From: JAGXQV01 sp964527565
GTDB lineage: Bacteria; Pseudomonadota; Gammaproteobacteria; Burkholderiales; Sulfuricellaceae
Length of the DNA stretch: 30,548 nucleotides
Direction of reading: 5' to 3'
Assembly: GCA_964527565.1 (NCBI GenBank)
Contig: CAZGOY010000040.1
Location: 1-30,548 of the forward strand
Below, piece by piece: positions 13,398-21,513 of the stretch. Numbering within the stretch: position 1 is the stretch's first letter; each line of letters opens with the position of its first letter. The notes beneath the pieces are model-generated. The model searched no databases, was not told where the DNA came from, and was given only the letters and a program-made list of their open reading frames with translations. Made by a program: the position numbers and the translations under genes.

Positions 13398-15038
13398 CTA
13401 GTGTTGCCGCTCGCTGTTGCGGATCAACAGGATGACCGGGATCAGGCCGGCCAGCACCAGCGCCACGGCGGGAAGGGCGGCGCGTTCCCATTCGCCTTCC
13501 GAGGTCATCTCGAAGATGCGCACTGCCAGGGTGTCCCAGCCGAAGGGGCGCGTCATCAGGGTGATCGGCATTTCCTTCATGACGTCGACGAACACCAGCG
13601 CCAGAGCGGTCAGCAGGCCGCCGCGCAGGACCGGCAGGTGGACGCGGCGCAGCAGGGCGGCGCCGGTCACGCCCAGGCTTGCGGCGGCCTCGTCCAGCGA
13701 GCGGGTGATACGCTGCATCTGGCTTTCCAGCGGGTTGTAGGCGACGGCGAGAAAGCGCGTGAGATAAGCAGGCAGCATGACCAGCAGGGTGCCTTGCAGC
13801 AACAGGCCGGGGTGGTGCCCGAAGAGGGTTTGGGAAAGGGCGATGAACTGGTTGTCCAGCCACGCCAGGGGGATGAAGATGCCCACCGCCAGCACCGCGC
13901 CGGGCACCGCGTAGCCCAGGGTGGCCACGCGCACGGCGGCGCGCGTGGCGGCGTCGGGGTGCCGCCGCCGCGTGTAGGCGAGTGCCAGCGCGACGGTGGC
14001 GGTGAGCGCGGCGGCCATGCCGCCGAGCAGCAGCGAATGCCACAGGAAACCCAGGTAGCGCTCATCGAAATCCTGTATGAATACTTCGGACGCCCATTGC
14101 AGCAGGGGAATCATGGGGATGACGAAGGCGGCGGCGAATATGCCGCCGGCCCAGGCGCTGGCCAGCCATTTGCGCCAGCCGTCCAGCGCGATGCGCTCCT
14201 GGCGCGCATGCCTGCCGGCTGCGGTGTAGCGCAGGCGCGAGCGGCTGGCCTGCTCGGCCAGGATCACCAGCAGCACGATCAGCACCAGGATGGAAGCCAG
14301 TTGCGAGGCGGCGGAGAGGGAAAACAGGCCGAACCAGGTCTTGTAGATCGCAGTGGTGAAGGTGTCGTAATTGAACACCGCGACGGTGCCGAAATCGGCG
14401 AGGGTTTCCATCAGCGCCAGCATGGTGCCGCCGACGATCCACGGGCGCGCCATGGGCAGGGCGACGCGGAAGAAGCCGCTCCAGCGCCCGTGGCCGAGCG
14501 ATTGCGCGGCTTCCAGGGCACGGCGGCCCTGGGTGAGGAAGGCGTTGCGCGCCAGCAGGTAAACGTAGGGATAGAGCGCTAGCGCCATCACCAGCGTGAC
14601 GCCGCCGCCGGAACGGATGCGCGGAAACCACGGCAGGCTGCCGAACACCCCGCGCAGGGCGGTTTGCAGCGGCCCGGTGAAATCGAGCAGGCCGATGTAG
14701 ACGAAGCCGGTGACGTAGGCGGGCAGCGCCAGCGGCAGCAGCAGCGCCCAGGAGAAAAAGCGCCGTCCGGGAAACTCGCACACCGCCGTCAGCCAGGCCA
14801 GGCTGACGCCCAGCAGCGCCACCAGGAACCCCACGCCCAACGCCAGCCACAGGGTGTTGAGCAGCAGTTGCGGCAGGACGTGGTCGAGCAGGTGCTGCCA
14901 GATTTCCCCGCCGGGGGCGAGCAGCGAGGACAGCACCACCCCTAGCGGCACCAGGATCAGCAGGCCGACGGAGAAGGCGGTCACCCGCCAGCCGTTGAAG
15001 GTGGTCACCCGCCAGCCGTTGAAGGTGGTGGCGTGCAT
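13398..15038 (-). CDS. fbpB: Ferric iron ABC transporter permease (FbpB type)
   Basis: This inner-membrane permease of the Fbp/Fut family moves ferric iron from FbpA to the cytoplasm. The 546-residue product is a double-length permease with two BPD_transp_1 halves, about twelve hydrophobic segments, and two EAA-type loops for the ATPase: EAAQSLGHGRWSGFFRVALP in the first half and EAAASLGVTGAALLRRVHLP in the second. It begins 5 bases after the fbpA stop. The N-terminus contains a 24-bp tandem duplication that repeats TFNGWRVT. Its last 60 bases are duplicated at 9147-9209, where the island begins. A weak hairpin lies downstream at 13367-13387. Confidence 0.9.
   Translation of the reverse strand: MHATTFNGWRVTTFNGWRVTAFSVGLLILVPLGVVLSSLLAPGGEIWQHLLDHVLPQLLLNTLWLALGVGFLVALLGVSLAWLTAVCEFPGRRFFSWALLLPLALPAYVTGFVYIGLLDFTGPLQTALRGVFGSLPWFPRIRSGGGVTLVMALALYPYVYLLARNAFLTQGRRALEAAQSLGHGRWSGFFRVALPMARPWIVGGTMLALMETLADFGTVAVFNYDTFTTAIYKTWFGLFSLSAASQLASILVLIVLLVILAEQASRSRLRYTAAGRHARQERIALDGWRKWLASAWAGGIFAAAFVIPMIPLLQWASEVFIQDFDERYLGFLWHSLLLGGMAAALTATVALALAYTRRRHPDAATRAAVRVATLGYAVPGAVLAVGIFIPLAWLDNQFIALSQTLFGHHPGLLLQGTLLVMLPAYLTRFLAVAYNPLESQMQRITRSLDEAAASLGVTGAALLRRVHLPVLRGGLLTALALVFVDVMKEMPITLMTRPFGWDTLAVRIFEMTSEGEWERAALPAVALVLAGLIPVILLIRNSERQH
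14979..15026. repeat. 24-bp exact tandem duplication inside fbpB
   Basis: Two identical 24-base units (14979-15002 and 15003-15026) encode the repeated TFNGWRVT near the N-terminus of FbpB. The duplication keeps the frame and lies before the first membrane helix, so it probably does not damage the protein. It looks like a recent slippage event. Confidence 0.9.
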
Positions 15039-15043
15039 GCAGC

Positions 15044-16048
15044 TTACTTGTAGCCCGCCCTATCCATCAGCTTCACCGCCTGCGCCTGCAATTCACCGGC
15101 CTTGGACAGGTTCATCGCATTTTGCTTGAACGGACCCCAGGCGCTGACTGCGGCATCCGGCTTGACCGCCGGGTTGACGGGGTATTCCAGGTTGACGTCG
15201 GCAAACTGGTTTTGCGCTTTTTCGGAGGACAGCCATTCGAGCAGGCGCAGGGCTTCCTTTTCGTGTTTGGCGTGTTTGGTGATGCCCGCGCCCGAGACGT
15301 TGACGTGGACGCCGCCTTCCTTCTGGTTGGCCCAGAAAATGCCCAACGGCAGGCCGGGTTTCTTCTCCATCAGGCGGCCATAGTAGTAGGTGTTGGCGAT
15401 GCCCACGTCGCACTGTCCGGCGGCGACGGCTTCCAGCATCTTGGTGTCGTCCGGGAACACGTCGGTGGCCAGGTTCGCCACCCAGCCGCGCACGATCTGC
15501 TCCGCCCTGGCTTCGCCGTGTTCGGCGATCAGCATGGCGACCAGCGACTGGTTATAGACTTTTTTCGCCGTGCGCAGGCACAGGCGGCCCTTCCATTTGG
15601 GCTGGGCCAGGTCTTCATAGCTGGAGAGGTCGGCGGGCTTGAGCTTTTGCGTATTGTGGAACAGGGTGCGGGCGCGCACCGAGAGACCGAACCACTGGCC
15701 GGCGGGGTCGCGCAGATGTGCGGGAATGTTGGCTTCCAGGGTTTTCGACTGGAGCGGCTTCAGCACGCCCTCGCGCGCCGCTTCCCACAGGTTGCCCGCA
15801 TCGACGGTGAGCAGCATGTCCGCCGGGGTGTTCGCGCCCTCGGCCTTGAGACGTTGCAGCAGCGCGCCTTCTTTGTCGGTGATGAACTTGATCTTCACCC
15901 CGGTTTCCTTGGTGTAGGCATCGAACAGCGGCTTGATGAGCTGCTCGTTGCGGGCGGAATAAACCACTACCTCGTCGGCGACGGCGGGCAGGGCCAGTGA
16001 AAGCAGGGTGGCGGCCAGTAATGCGCCAAAGCGGAATTTGCCGTTCAT
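15044..16048 (-). CDS. fbpA: Periplasmic ferric iron-binding protein (FbpA/FutA type)
   Basis: This periplasmic protein captures ferric iron for the FbpBC transporter. The 334-residue precursor has a clear signal peptide: MNGKFRFGALL, a hydrophobic core, and a cleavage site near LALPAVADE. The mature part starts VVVYSARNEQLIKPLF, typical of this family, and NTYYYG supplies the tyrosine cluster that binds iron. AAAGGAG precedes ATG 16048. The upstream promoter overlaps a Fur-like box, consistent with induction under iron starvation. fbpB follows after 5 bases. Confidence 0.92.
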   Translation of the reverse strand: MNGKFRFGALLAATLLSLALPAVADEVVVYSARNEQLIKPLFDAYTKETGVKIKFITDKEGALLQRLKAEGANTPADMLLTVDAGNLWEAAREGVLKPLQSKTLEANIPAHLRDPAGQWFGLSVRARTLFHNTQKLKPADLSSYEDLAQPKWKGRLCLRTAKKVYNQSLVAMLIAEHGEARAEQIVRGWVANLATDVFPDDTKMLEAVAAGQCDVGIANTYYYGRLMEKKPGLPLGIFWANQKEGGVHVNVSGAGITKHAKHEKEALRLLEWLSSEKAQNQFADVNLEYPVNPAVKPDAAVSAWGPFKQNAMNLSKAGELQAQAVKLMDRAGYK

Positions 16049-16105
16049 TTCGGGTTTGCTCCTTTCGAATATCCGGGTTCAAGGTTGTAGGTTTGCTTAT
16101 CCGGC

Positions 16106-16134
16106 AATATAGCTTAAACGAGAATAGTTATCAA
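16106..16134 (-). promoter_or_regulatory. fbpA promoter overlapping a Fur-like box
   Basis: On the minus strand TTGATA (16129-16134) and TATATT (16106-16111) are 17 bases apart, a near-consensus promoter. The 19 bases at 16115-16133 read TGATAACTATTCTCGTTTA, which resembles betaproteobacterial Fur sites (GATAAT-like half plus ATTCTC). Overlap with the -35 and spacer suits repression by Fur when iron is plentiful. The promoter is convincing; the Fur site is an imperfect match. Confidence 0.6.
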
Positions 16135-16213
16135 CAAGCAATGTGGTTTTCGCGCCTTCGTGCCGGGTTCGGTTACAATCCCATTCCTTTTTCTTCCCGC
16201 CCGAAGGCGGAAC

Positions 16214-16990
16214 ATGACGACACCCATACTGGTTTTTGACATCGAAACGGTTCCCGACGTCGAGGGCTTGCGCAAGCTGCACGGCCTGGGCGGCGAAATC
16301 GCGCCCGAACAGGTGGCGGAGATGGCCTTTCAGCGCCGCCGCCAGGCCACCGGCGGCGATTTTCTGCAACATCACCTGCACCGCGTGGTGGCGATTTCCT
16401 GCGCCCTGCGGGATCGCGACCATTTCCGCGTGTGGACGCTGGGCAACCCCGAAGACGGCGAGGCCGAGCTGATTCGCCGCTTTTTCGAGGGCATCGAGAA
16501 ATACACCCCGCAACTGGTTTCCTGGAACGGCGGCGGCTTCGACCTGCCGGTGCTCCATTACCGCGCCATGGTTCACGGCATTGCCGCACCGCGCTACTGG
16601 GATATGGGCGAGGACGACCGCGAATTCAAGTGGAACAACTACATCAGCCGCTATCACACGCGCCACCTGGATTTGATGGACCTGCTGGCGATGTATCAGC
16701 CGCGCGCCAATGCGCCGCTCGACGAGATGGCGCAACTGTGCGGCTTTCCCGGCAAGCTCGGCATGGACGGTTCGAAGGTGTGGGAGGCTTTCCGGCAGGG
16801 CGAAATCGCCGCCATCCGCAATTATTGCGAGACCGATGTCGCCAACACCTACCTGGTATTCCTGCGCTTCCAGTTGATGCGCGGCGCGCTGACGGCGCAG
16901 ACTTATCAAGCTGAAATCGACCTGGTGCGCACCGTGCTGGGCCGACAGGATGCGCCGCACTGGCGCGAATTCATGGAAAATTGGACGTAA
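16214..16990 (+). CDS. Predicted 3'-5' exonuclease, PolB-like
   Basis: A 258-residue protein of the predicted PolB-like exonuclease family. It has the three DEDDy motifs: Exo I FDIETV (D9, E11), Exo II around SWNGGGFDLPVLHYR, and Exo III YCETDVANTYL. These residues would hold two metal ions and remove nucleotides from a 3' DNA or RNA end. No polymerase domain is attached, as usual for this family. ATG 16214 is chosen because AAGGCGGA precedes it and the family starts with this strand; an upstream GTG frame adds 18 residues through the promoter. TACAAT (16174-16179) is a possible -10. It is divergent from fbpA and followed by rlmD. Confidence 0.85.
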   Translation: MTTPILVFDIETVPDVEGLRKLHGLGGEIAPEQVAEMAFQRRRQATGGDFLQHHLHRVVAISCALRDRDHFRVWTLGNPEDGEAELIRRFFEGIEKYTPQLVSWNGGGFDLPVLHYRAMVHGIAAPRYWDMGEDDREFKWNNYISRYHTRHLDLMDLLAMYQPRANAPLDEMAQLCGFPGKLGMDGSKVWEAFRQGEIAAIRNYCETDVANTYLVFLRFQLMRGALTAQTYQAEIDLVRTVLGRQDAPHWREFMENWT

Positions 16991-17022
16991 CCCCTTACCC
17001 CTTGGACGTAATCCATTACCCC
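16981..17022. repeat. 21-bp imperfect tandem repeat between exonuclease gene and rlmD
   Basis: Two 21-base units beginning TTGGACGTAA (16981-17001 and 17002-17022) differ at two positions. The first unit contains the last codons and stop of the exonuclease gene, so the repeat is a duplicate of that gene's end. It lies in the short leader of rlmD. Confidence 0.85.
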
Positions 17023-17043
17023 TTGTATCAGAACTGCTTCAAC

Positions 17044-18342
17044 ATGCCTACCGCAACCATAGAATCCCTCGACCACGAAGGGCGCGGCGTCGCCCACGTC
17101 GAAGGCAAGGCGATCTTCATCGAAGGCGCCCTGCCCGGCGAAACCGCCGATTACGTGACTTTCAAGAAAAAACCCAGTTACGAGCAGGCCAGCGCCACGC
17201 GCATCGCCAAGCCGAGCTTTACCCGCACCGTACCGAGCTGTCCGCACTTCGGCGTGTGCGGCGGCTGTTCCATGCAGCACCTGGAGGCGGATGCCCAGGT
17301 GGCGGCCAAGCAGCGCGTGCTGGAAGACGCCCTGCGGCACATCGGCAAGGTGGCGCCGCAAGCCATCCTGCCGCCGATCCACGGGCCGGCCTGGGGCTAT
17401 CGCCACCGTGCGCGCCTTTCCGTGCGCTACGTACAGAAAAAGGAACGCGTGCTGGTGGGCTTCCACGAAAAGCGCAGCAGCTTCGTGGCCGACATGCACA
17501 CCTGCGAAACGCTGCCGCCGCGCATTGCTGCGCTGATCGTGCCGCTGCGCGACCTGGTGGAGCAATTGTCGGTCCGCGAACGCCTGCCGCAAATCGAAAT
17601 GGCGCTGGGCGAAAAGGTCGACGTGCTGGTGCTGCGCATTCTCGACGGCCTGACGGAGCAGGACGAAACCCTGCTGAAAGCCTTTGCCGAGCGGCACGGC
17701 GTGCAATTTTTCCTGCAAACCAAGGGGCCGGAAACCGCGCATCCCTTCCACCCGCTGGATGCGCCGGAATTGAATTATGTTCTGCCGGAATTCGGGGTGG
17801 TCATGCCCTTTCATCCCACCGAATTCACCCAGGTCAACCCGGCCATCAACCGCATGCTGGTGCGCCGCGCCGTGGCCTTGCTCGACCCGCGTCCGGGCGA
17901 GCGGATCGCCGACCTGTTTTGCGGGCTGGGCAACTTCACCCTGCCGCTGGCGCGGCGCGGCGCGCGCGTGGTCGGCGTCGAGGGCAGCGAAGCGCTGGTA
18001 CGGCGCGCGCGCAGCAATGCCGAATATAACGGCCTCGCGAGCCAAGTGGCGTTCCAGGTGGCCAATCTCTTTGAAACCAGCGCGGAATCGCTGGCCAGAC
18101 TCGGCCATTTCGACAAGATGCTGATCGACCCGCCGCGCGACGGCGCGATGGAAGTGGTCAAGGCGCTGGGCGCGGACGGTCCGCGCCGCATCGTCTATGT
18201 GTCATGCAGTCCCGCCACGCTGGCGCGCGACGCGGAAGTGCTGGTGCACGCGCAGGGCTACCGGCTGATGGCCGCCGGCGTGGTCAACATGTTCCCGCAT
18301 ACCGCGCATGTCGAATCCATCGCCCTTTTCGAGAGGCTCTGA
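17044..18342 (+). CDS. rlmD: 23S rRNA (uracil-1939-C5) methyltransferase RlmD
   Basis: RlmD methylates U1939 of 23S rRNA using S-adenosylmethionine. The 432-residue product has an N-terminal TRAM RNA-binding domain, then the iron-sulfur cysteines C66-x5-C72-x2-C75 in CPHFGVCGGC, with a fourth in the HTCETL segment. The methyltransferase domain has FCGLGNFTLPLA for SAM, DPPRDGA, and the catalytic cysteine in YVSCSPATLARD. The C-terminal MFPHTAHVESI is typical. The start at ATG 17044 matches the family N-terminus. The MFS transporter gene follows after 4 bases. Confidence 0.95.
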   Translation: MPTATIESLDHEGRGVAHVEGKAIFIEGALPGETADYVTFKKKPSYEQASATRIAKPSFTRTVPSCPHFGVCGGCSMQHLEADAQVAAKQRVLEDALRHIGKVAPQAILPPIHGPAWGYRHRARLSVRYVQKKERVLVGFHEKRSSFVADMHTCETLPPRIAALIVPLRDLVEQLSVRERLPQIEMALGEKVDVLVLRILDGLTEQDETLLKAFAERHGVQFFLQTKGPETAHPFHPLDAPELNYVLPEFGVVMPFHPTEFTQVNPAINRMLVRRAVALLDPRPGERIADLFCGLGNFTLPLARRGARVVGVEGSEALVRRARSNAEYNGLASQVAFQVANLFETSAESLARLGHFDKMLIDPPRDGAMEVVKALGADGPRRIVYVSCSPATLARDAEVLVHAQGYRLMAAGVVNMFPHTAHVESIALFERL

Positions 18343-18346
18343 ACAC

Positions 18347-19741
18347 ATGGCCCACCCCCAGCACGACGAATCCATGACCCCGCTGGAAAAGCGCGCCAGC
18401 GCCGGCCTGGCGGGAATTTTCGGCCTGCGCATGCTGGGCATGTTCCTGATCCTGCCGGTCTTCGCCATTTACGCCCACGGCCTGCCGGGCGGCGACAGCC
18501 ATTTGATGATCGGACTGGCGCTGGGCGCTTACGGTCTCACCCAGGCGCTGCTGCAACTGCCCTTCGGCATGGCGTCCGACCGTTTCGGGCGCAAGCCGGT
18601 GATCTATTTCGGCCTGGCCCTGTTTGCCGTCGGCAGCCTGGTGGCGGCGCTGGCGGATACTCTCTGGTGGGTGATTATCGGGCGCGCCATCCAGGGCGCC
18701 GGGGCGATTTCGGCGGCGGTCACCGCGCTGCTTGCCGATTTGACGCGCGAGGAGCACCGCACCAAGGCGATGGCGATGATCGGCTCGACCATCGGCGGCA
18801 TGTTCGCCCTTTCCATGGTGCTCGGCCCGGCGCTGTATGACAGCATCGGCATGCCCGGCATGTTCGCGCTCACCGGCGTTCTGGCGCTGGCGGCCATGGT
18901 GGTGGTGGCCAGGGTCATTCCCGACCCGCCCGCCGGGGCCTGCCATTTCCATTCCGATGCCGAGGTCGCCCCGGCGCGGCTTTCCGACGTGCTGCGCGAC
19001 GGCCAGCTGTTGCGCCTGGATTTCGGCATTTTCGCCCTGCACGCAGCGCAGATGGCCATGTTCACGGTGATTCCCTTCGCGCTGCGGGAAACCGGCAACC
19101 TGCCGGAATCCCAGCACTGGAAAGTCTATCTGCCGGTGATGCTGCTGGCCTTCGCTTTCATGGTGCCGGCCATCGTCATCGGCGAGAAGAAGGCCAAGCT
19201 CAAACCCATCTTCACCGCAGCGGTGGCGCTCCTACTGCTCACGCAGATACTGCTCACCCAGTTTATCGGCAGCTTCTGGGGCATCGCCGCCTTGCTGCTG
19301 ACTTTCTTCATTGCCTTCAATACGCTGGAAGCCAGCCTGCCATCGCTGGTTTCCAAAATCGCCCCGGCGCAGGCCAAGGGCACGGCCATGGGTGTGTATA
19401 ATACGGCGCAGTCCTTGGGGCTGTTCGCCGGGGGCGTCATCGGCGGCTGGCTGGCGCACCATTTCGGCCATTTCGCCGTATTCGTCTTCGGTGCCGCGCT
19501 TTCCGCCATCTGGCTGGCGCTGGCCGCCACCATGCGCACCCCGCCCGCGGTGCGCACCAAAATGTATCATCTCGAAGTCATGGACAGCGCCCGGGCAAGC
19601 GCCTTGTCGCAACGGCTCAAGGCCGTCGCCGGCGTGGTGGAGGCGGTGGTGATCGCCGAGGAGGGCGCAGCCATCCTCAAGGTCAACATGGCGGGATGGG
19701 ACGAAGAATCTGTCTTGAATCTAATCGAAGGGGAAATCTGA
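18347..19741 (+). CDS. yajR: MFS transporter of the YajR type
   Basis: A 464-residue major facilitator with about twelve membrane helices and the motif A loop GMASDRFGRKPVIYFG between helices 2 and 3. After the last helix a cytoplasmic domain (KMYHLEVMDSARASALSQRL and VNMAGWDEESVLNLI) corresponds to the ferredoxin-like YAM domain specific to YajR. The substrate of YajR is not known; proton-driven efflux is assumed. ATG 18347 is preceded by GAGAGG; a second ATG at 18374 is possible. It lies between rlmD and ssb in one transcription unit, a common betaproteobacterial arrangement. Confidence 0.9.
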   Translation: MAHPQHDESMTPLEKRASAGLAGIFGLRMLGMFLILPVFAIYAHGLPGGDSHLMIGLALGAYGLTQALLQLPFGMASDRFGRKPVIYFGLALFAVGSLVAALADTLWWVIIGRAIQGAGAISAAVTALLADLTREEHRTKAMAMIGSTIGGMFALSMVLGPALYDSIGMPGMFALTGVLALAAMVVVARVIPDPPAGACHFHSDAEVAPARLSDVLRDGQLLRLDFGIFALHAAQMAMFTVIPFALRETGNLPESQHWKVYLPVMLLAFAFMVPAIVIGEKKAKLKPIFTAAVALLLLTQILLTQFIGSFWGIAALLLTFFIAFNTLEASLPSLVSKIAPAQAKGTAMGVYNTAQSLGLFAGGVIGGWLAHHFGHFAVFVFGAALSAIWLALAATMRTPPAVRTKMYHLEVMDSARASALSQRLKAVAGVVEAVVIAEEGAAILKVNMAGWDEESVLNLIEGEI

Positions 19742-19742
19742 C

Positions 19743-20240
19743 ATGGCAAGCGTAAACAAAGTAATCCTGATCGGCAACCTGGGACGCGACCCGGAAATGC
19801 GCTACATGCCTTCCGGCGACGCCATCGCCAATTTCAGCATCGCCACCACCGAAACCTGGAAGGACAAGAGTGGCGAAAAACAGGAAAAGACCGAGTGGCA
19901 TCGTATCTCGATGTTCGGCAGGCTCGCCGAAATCGCCGGGGAATATCTGAAAAAAGGCAGCTCGGTCTATATCGAAGGCCGCCTGCAAACGCGCAAGTGG
20001 CAGAACAAGGAAGGCCAGGACCAATACACCACCGAAGTCGTCGCCAACGAAATGAAAATGCTCGGCGGGCGTAGCGGCGGCAATACCTTCGAAGTGATGG
20101 ACAAGGAAGCTTCCGGCGGTTCTTCCCGCCCCGCGCGTTCCTCCGAGCGCTCCGCGCCCCCCCCCGAAGGCGGCGCAGCCAAGCCGGCAGCCAGAAAAGC
20201 CGATGATTTCGACGATTTCGGCGACGACATCCCATTCTGA
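19743..20240 (+). CDS. ssb: Single-stranded DNA-binding protein
   Basis: SSB coats single-stranded DNA during replication, repair and recombination and recruits partner proteins. The 165-residue product has the OB-fold domain (MASVNKVILIGNLGRDPEMR through about residue 112). A Gly/Ser/Pro-rich linker leads to the acidic tip DDFGDDIPF, which docks RecO, RecQ, PriA and exonuclease I. It follows yajR by one base and is closed by a strong intrinsic terminator. Confidence 0.97.
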   Translation: MASVNKVILIGNLGRDPEMRYMPSGDAIANFSIATTETWKDKSGEKQEKTEWHRISMFGRLAEIAGEYLKKGSSVYIEGRLQTRKWQNKEGQDQYTTEVVANEMKMLGGRSGGNTFEVMDKEASGGSSRPARSSERSAPPPEGGAAKPAARKADDFDDFGDDIPF

Positions 20241-20266
20241 GTCTTACCCAATTCACCGTTGCAAAC

Positions 20267-20301
20267 AACCCCTGGTAACCGGTGTTTTCCAGGGGTTTTT
20301 A
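20267..20301 (+). terminator. Intrinsic terminator after ssb
   Basis: The stem ACCCCTGG (20268-20275) pairs with CCAGGGGT (20289-20296) around a 13-base loop, followed directly by a run of T (20296-20300). It lies 27 bases after the ssb stop and should end the exonuclease-rlmD-yajR-ssb transcript. Confidence 0.85.
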
Positions 20302-20340
20302 GTTTCTCCGTCGGTCTATTCCCGGGGCATCCGGCGCAGA

Positions 20341-20369
20341 CTTGATTTCGCGGGTTTCCGATCCCATCT
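20341..20369 (+). promoter_or_regulatory. Likely sigma-32 (RpoH) heat-shock promoter of htpX
   Basis: CTTGATT (20341-20347) and CCCATCT (20363-20369) are separated by 15 bases, close to the RpoH consensus (CTTGAAA, then CCCCATnT). It lies about 70 bases upstream of htpX. htpX is a known RpoH target in Escherichia coli, so position and sequence agree. Confidence 0.6.
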
Positions 20370-20440
20370 GGGGAACAAGCGCATGGCGGTCGCGGTCGAA
20401 CGCGCCGTATCGTTATTTCAATTCTCAAGGAGCTTGATCC

Positions 20441-21319
20441 ATGAAACGTATTTTGTTGTTCCTCGCCACCAACCTGGCAATCATGCTGGTTTTGAGCGTC
20501 GTCGTGCAAATGCTCGGCCTGGAACCGGCGCTGGCCGATGGCGGTCTGGACTTGGGCAGCCTGCTGGTGTTTTGTGCGATTTTCGGCATGGGCGGTTCGT
20601 TCCTGTCGCTGGCGATGTCGAAATGGAGCGCCAAGCGCATGGTGAATGCGCAGGTGATCGAAACCCCGTCCAGCAGCGTGGAATTCTGGCTGGTGGAAAC
20701 CGTGCGGCGCCAGGCCGCCGCAGCCGGCATCGGCATGCCGGAAGTGGCGATTTACGATGCGCCCGAGGTCAACGCCTTCGCCACCGGCATGAGCCGCAAC
20801 AACGCCCTGGTGGCGGTTTCCAGCGGGTTGTTGCAGAGCATGAGCCGCGACGAGGCGGAAGCCGTGCTGGCGCATGAGGTCTCGCACGTCGCCAACGGCG
20901 ACATGGTGACCCTGGCGCTGATCCAGGGGGTGGTCAACACCTTCGTCATGTTCCTGTCGCGCGTCATCGGCCACCTGGTCGACCGCGTGGTATTCAAGAC
21001 CGAGCGCGGCCACGGCCCCGCCTATTTCATCACCCTGATCGTGGCGCAAATGGTGCTGGGCATCCTCGCTTCCACCATCGTCATGTGGTTCTCGCGCCAG
21101 CGCGAGTTTCGCGCCGATGCTGGGGGCGCCACCCTGGCCGGGCGCGGCAAGATGATCGCCGCCCTGCAACGCCTGCAAGCCGTGCATGAACCGGTGGACA
21201 TGCCCGAGCAGATGGCCGCCTTCGGCATCGCCGGCGGCATCGGGCATGGCCTGAAGCGTCTGTTCATGACGCATCCGCCGCTGGAAGAGCGTATCGCGGC
21301 CCTGCGCGCCGCAAGCTGA
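20441..21319 (+). CDS. htpX: Inner-membrane zinc metalloprotease HtpX
   Basis: HtpX is a zinc endoprotease that degrades misfolded membrane proteins alongside FtsH. The 292-residue protein has two N-terminal membrane helices, the zinc site H145-EVS-H149 in LAHEVSHVANGD, and two further hydrophobic segments after it. The third ligand lies in the REFRADAGG motif, and the C-terminal HPPLEERIAALR is typical. AAGGAG (20427-20432) precedes the ATG. A heat-shock-type promoter lies upstream. It is monocistronic, with 194 bases of GC-rich spacer before surE. Confidence 0.95.
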   Translation: MKRILLFLATNLAIMLVLSVVVQMLGLEPALADGGLDLGSLLVFCAIFGMGGSFLSLAMSKWSAKRMVNAQVIETPSSSVEFWLVETVRRQAAAAGIGMPEVAIYDAPEVNAFATGMSRNNALVAVSSGLLQSMSRDEAEAVLAHEVSHVANGDMVTLALIQGVVNTFVMFLSRVIGHLVDRVVFKTERGHGPAYFITLIVAQMVLGILASTIVMWFSRQREFRADAGGATLAGRGKMIAALQRLQAVHEPVDMPEQMAAFGIAGGIGHGLKRLFMTHPPLEERIAALRAAS

Positions 21320-21513
21320 GAGGAAGATTCGGCGCGCCGTCGAGGCGGGGTGGGTGTGATACCGCCCCGCGCCTTGATTTGTCGCCTTCCATGCCACATA
21401 ATCGGCGCTTCGCGGTGCGGCGCCAGAACCGTGAATGACGGGCTGTTCCAGTGTTTGCGGACGGCAGCGGACACTGGCGGTTCATGTGGTCAACAGGGAA
21501 GCGAAACAGTGTG

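Noticed and set aside
19967..21397. 476-residue minus-strand open frame spanning ssb and htpX
   Set aside because: It crosses a terminator and two certain genes on the other strand and shows no domain.
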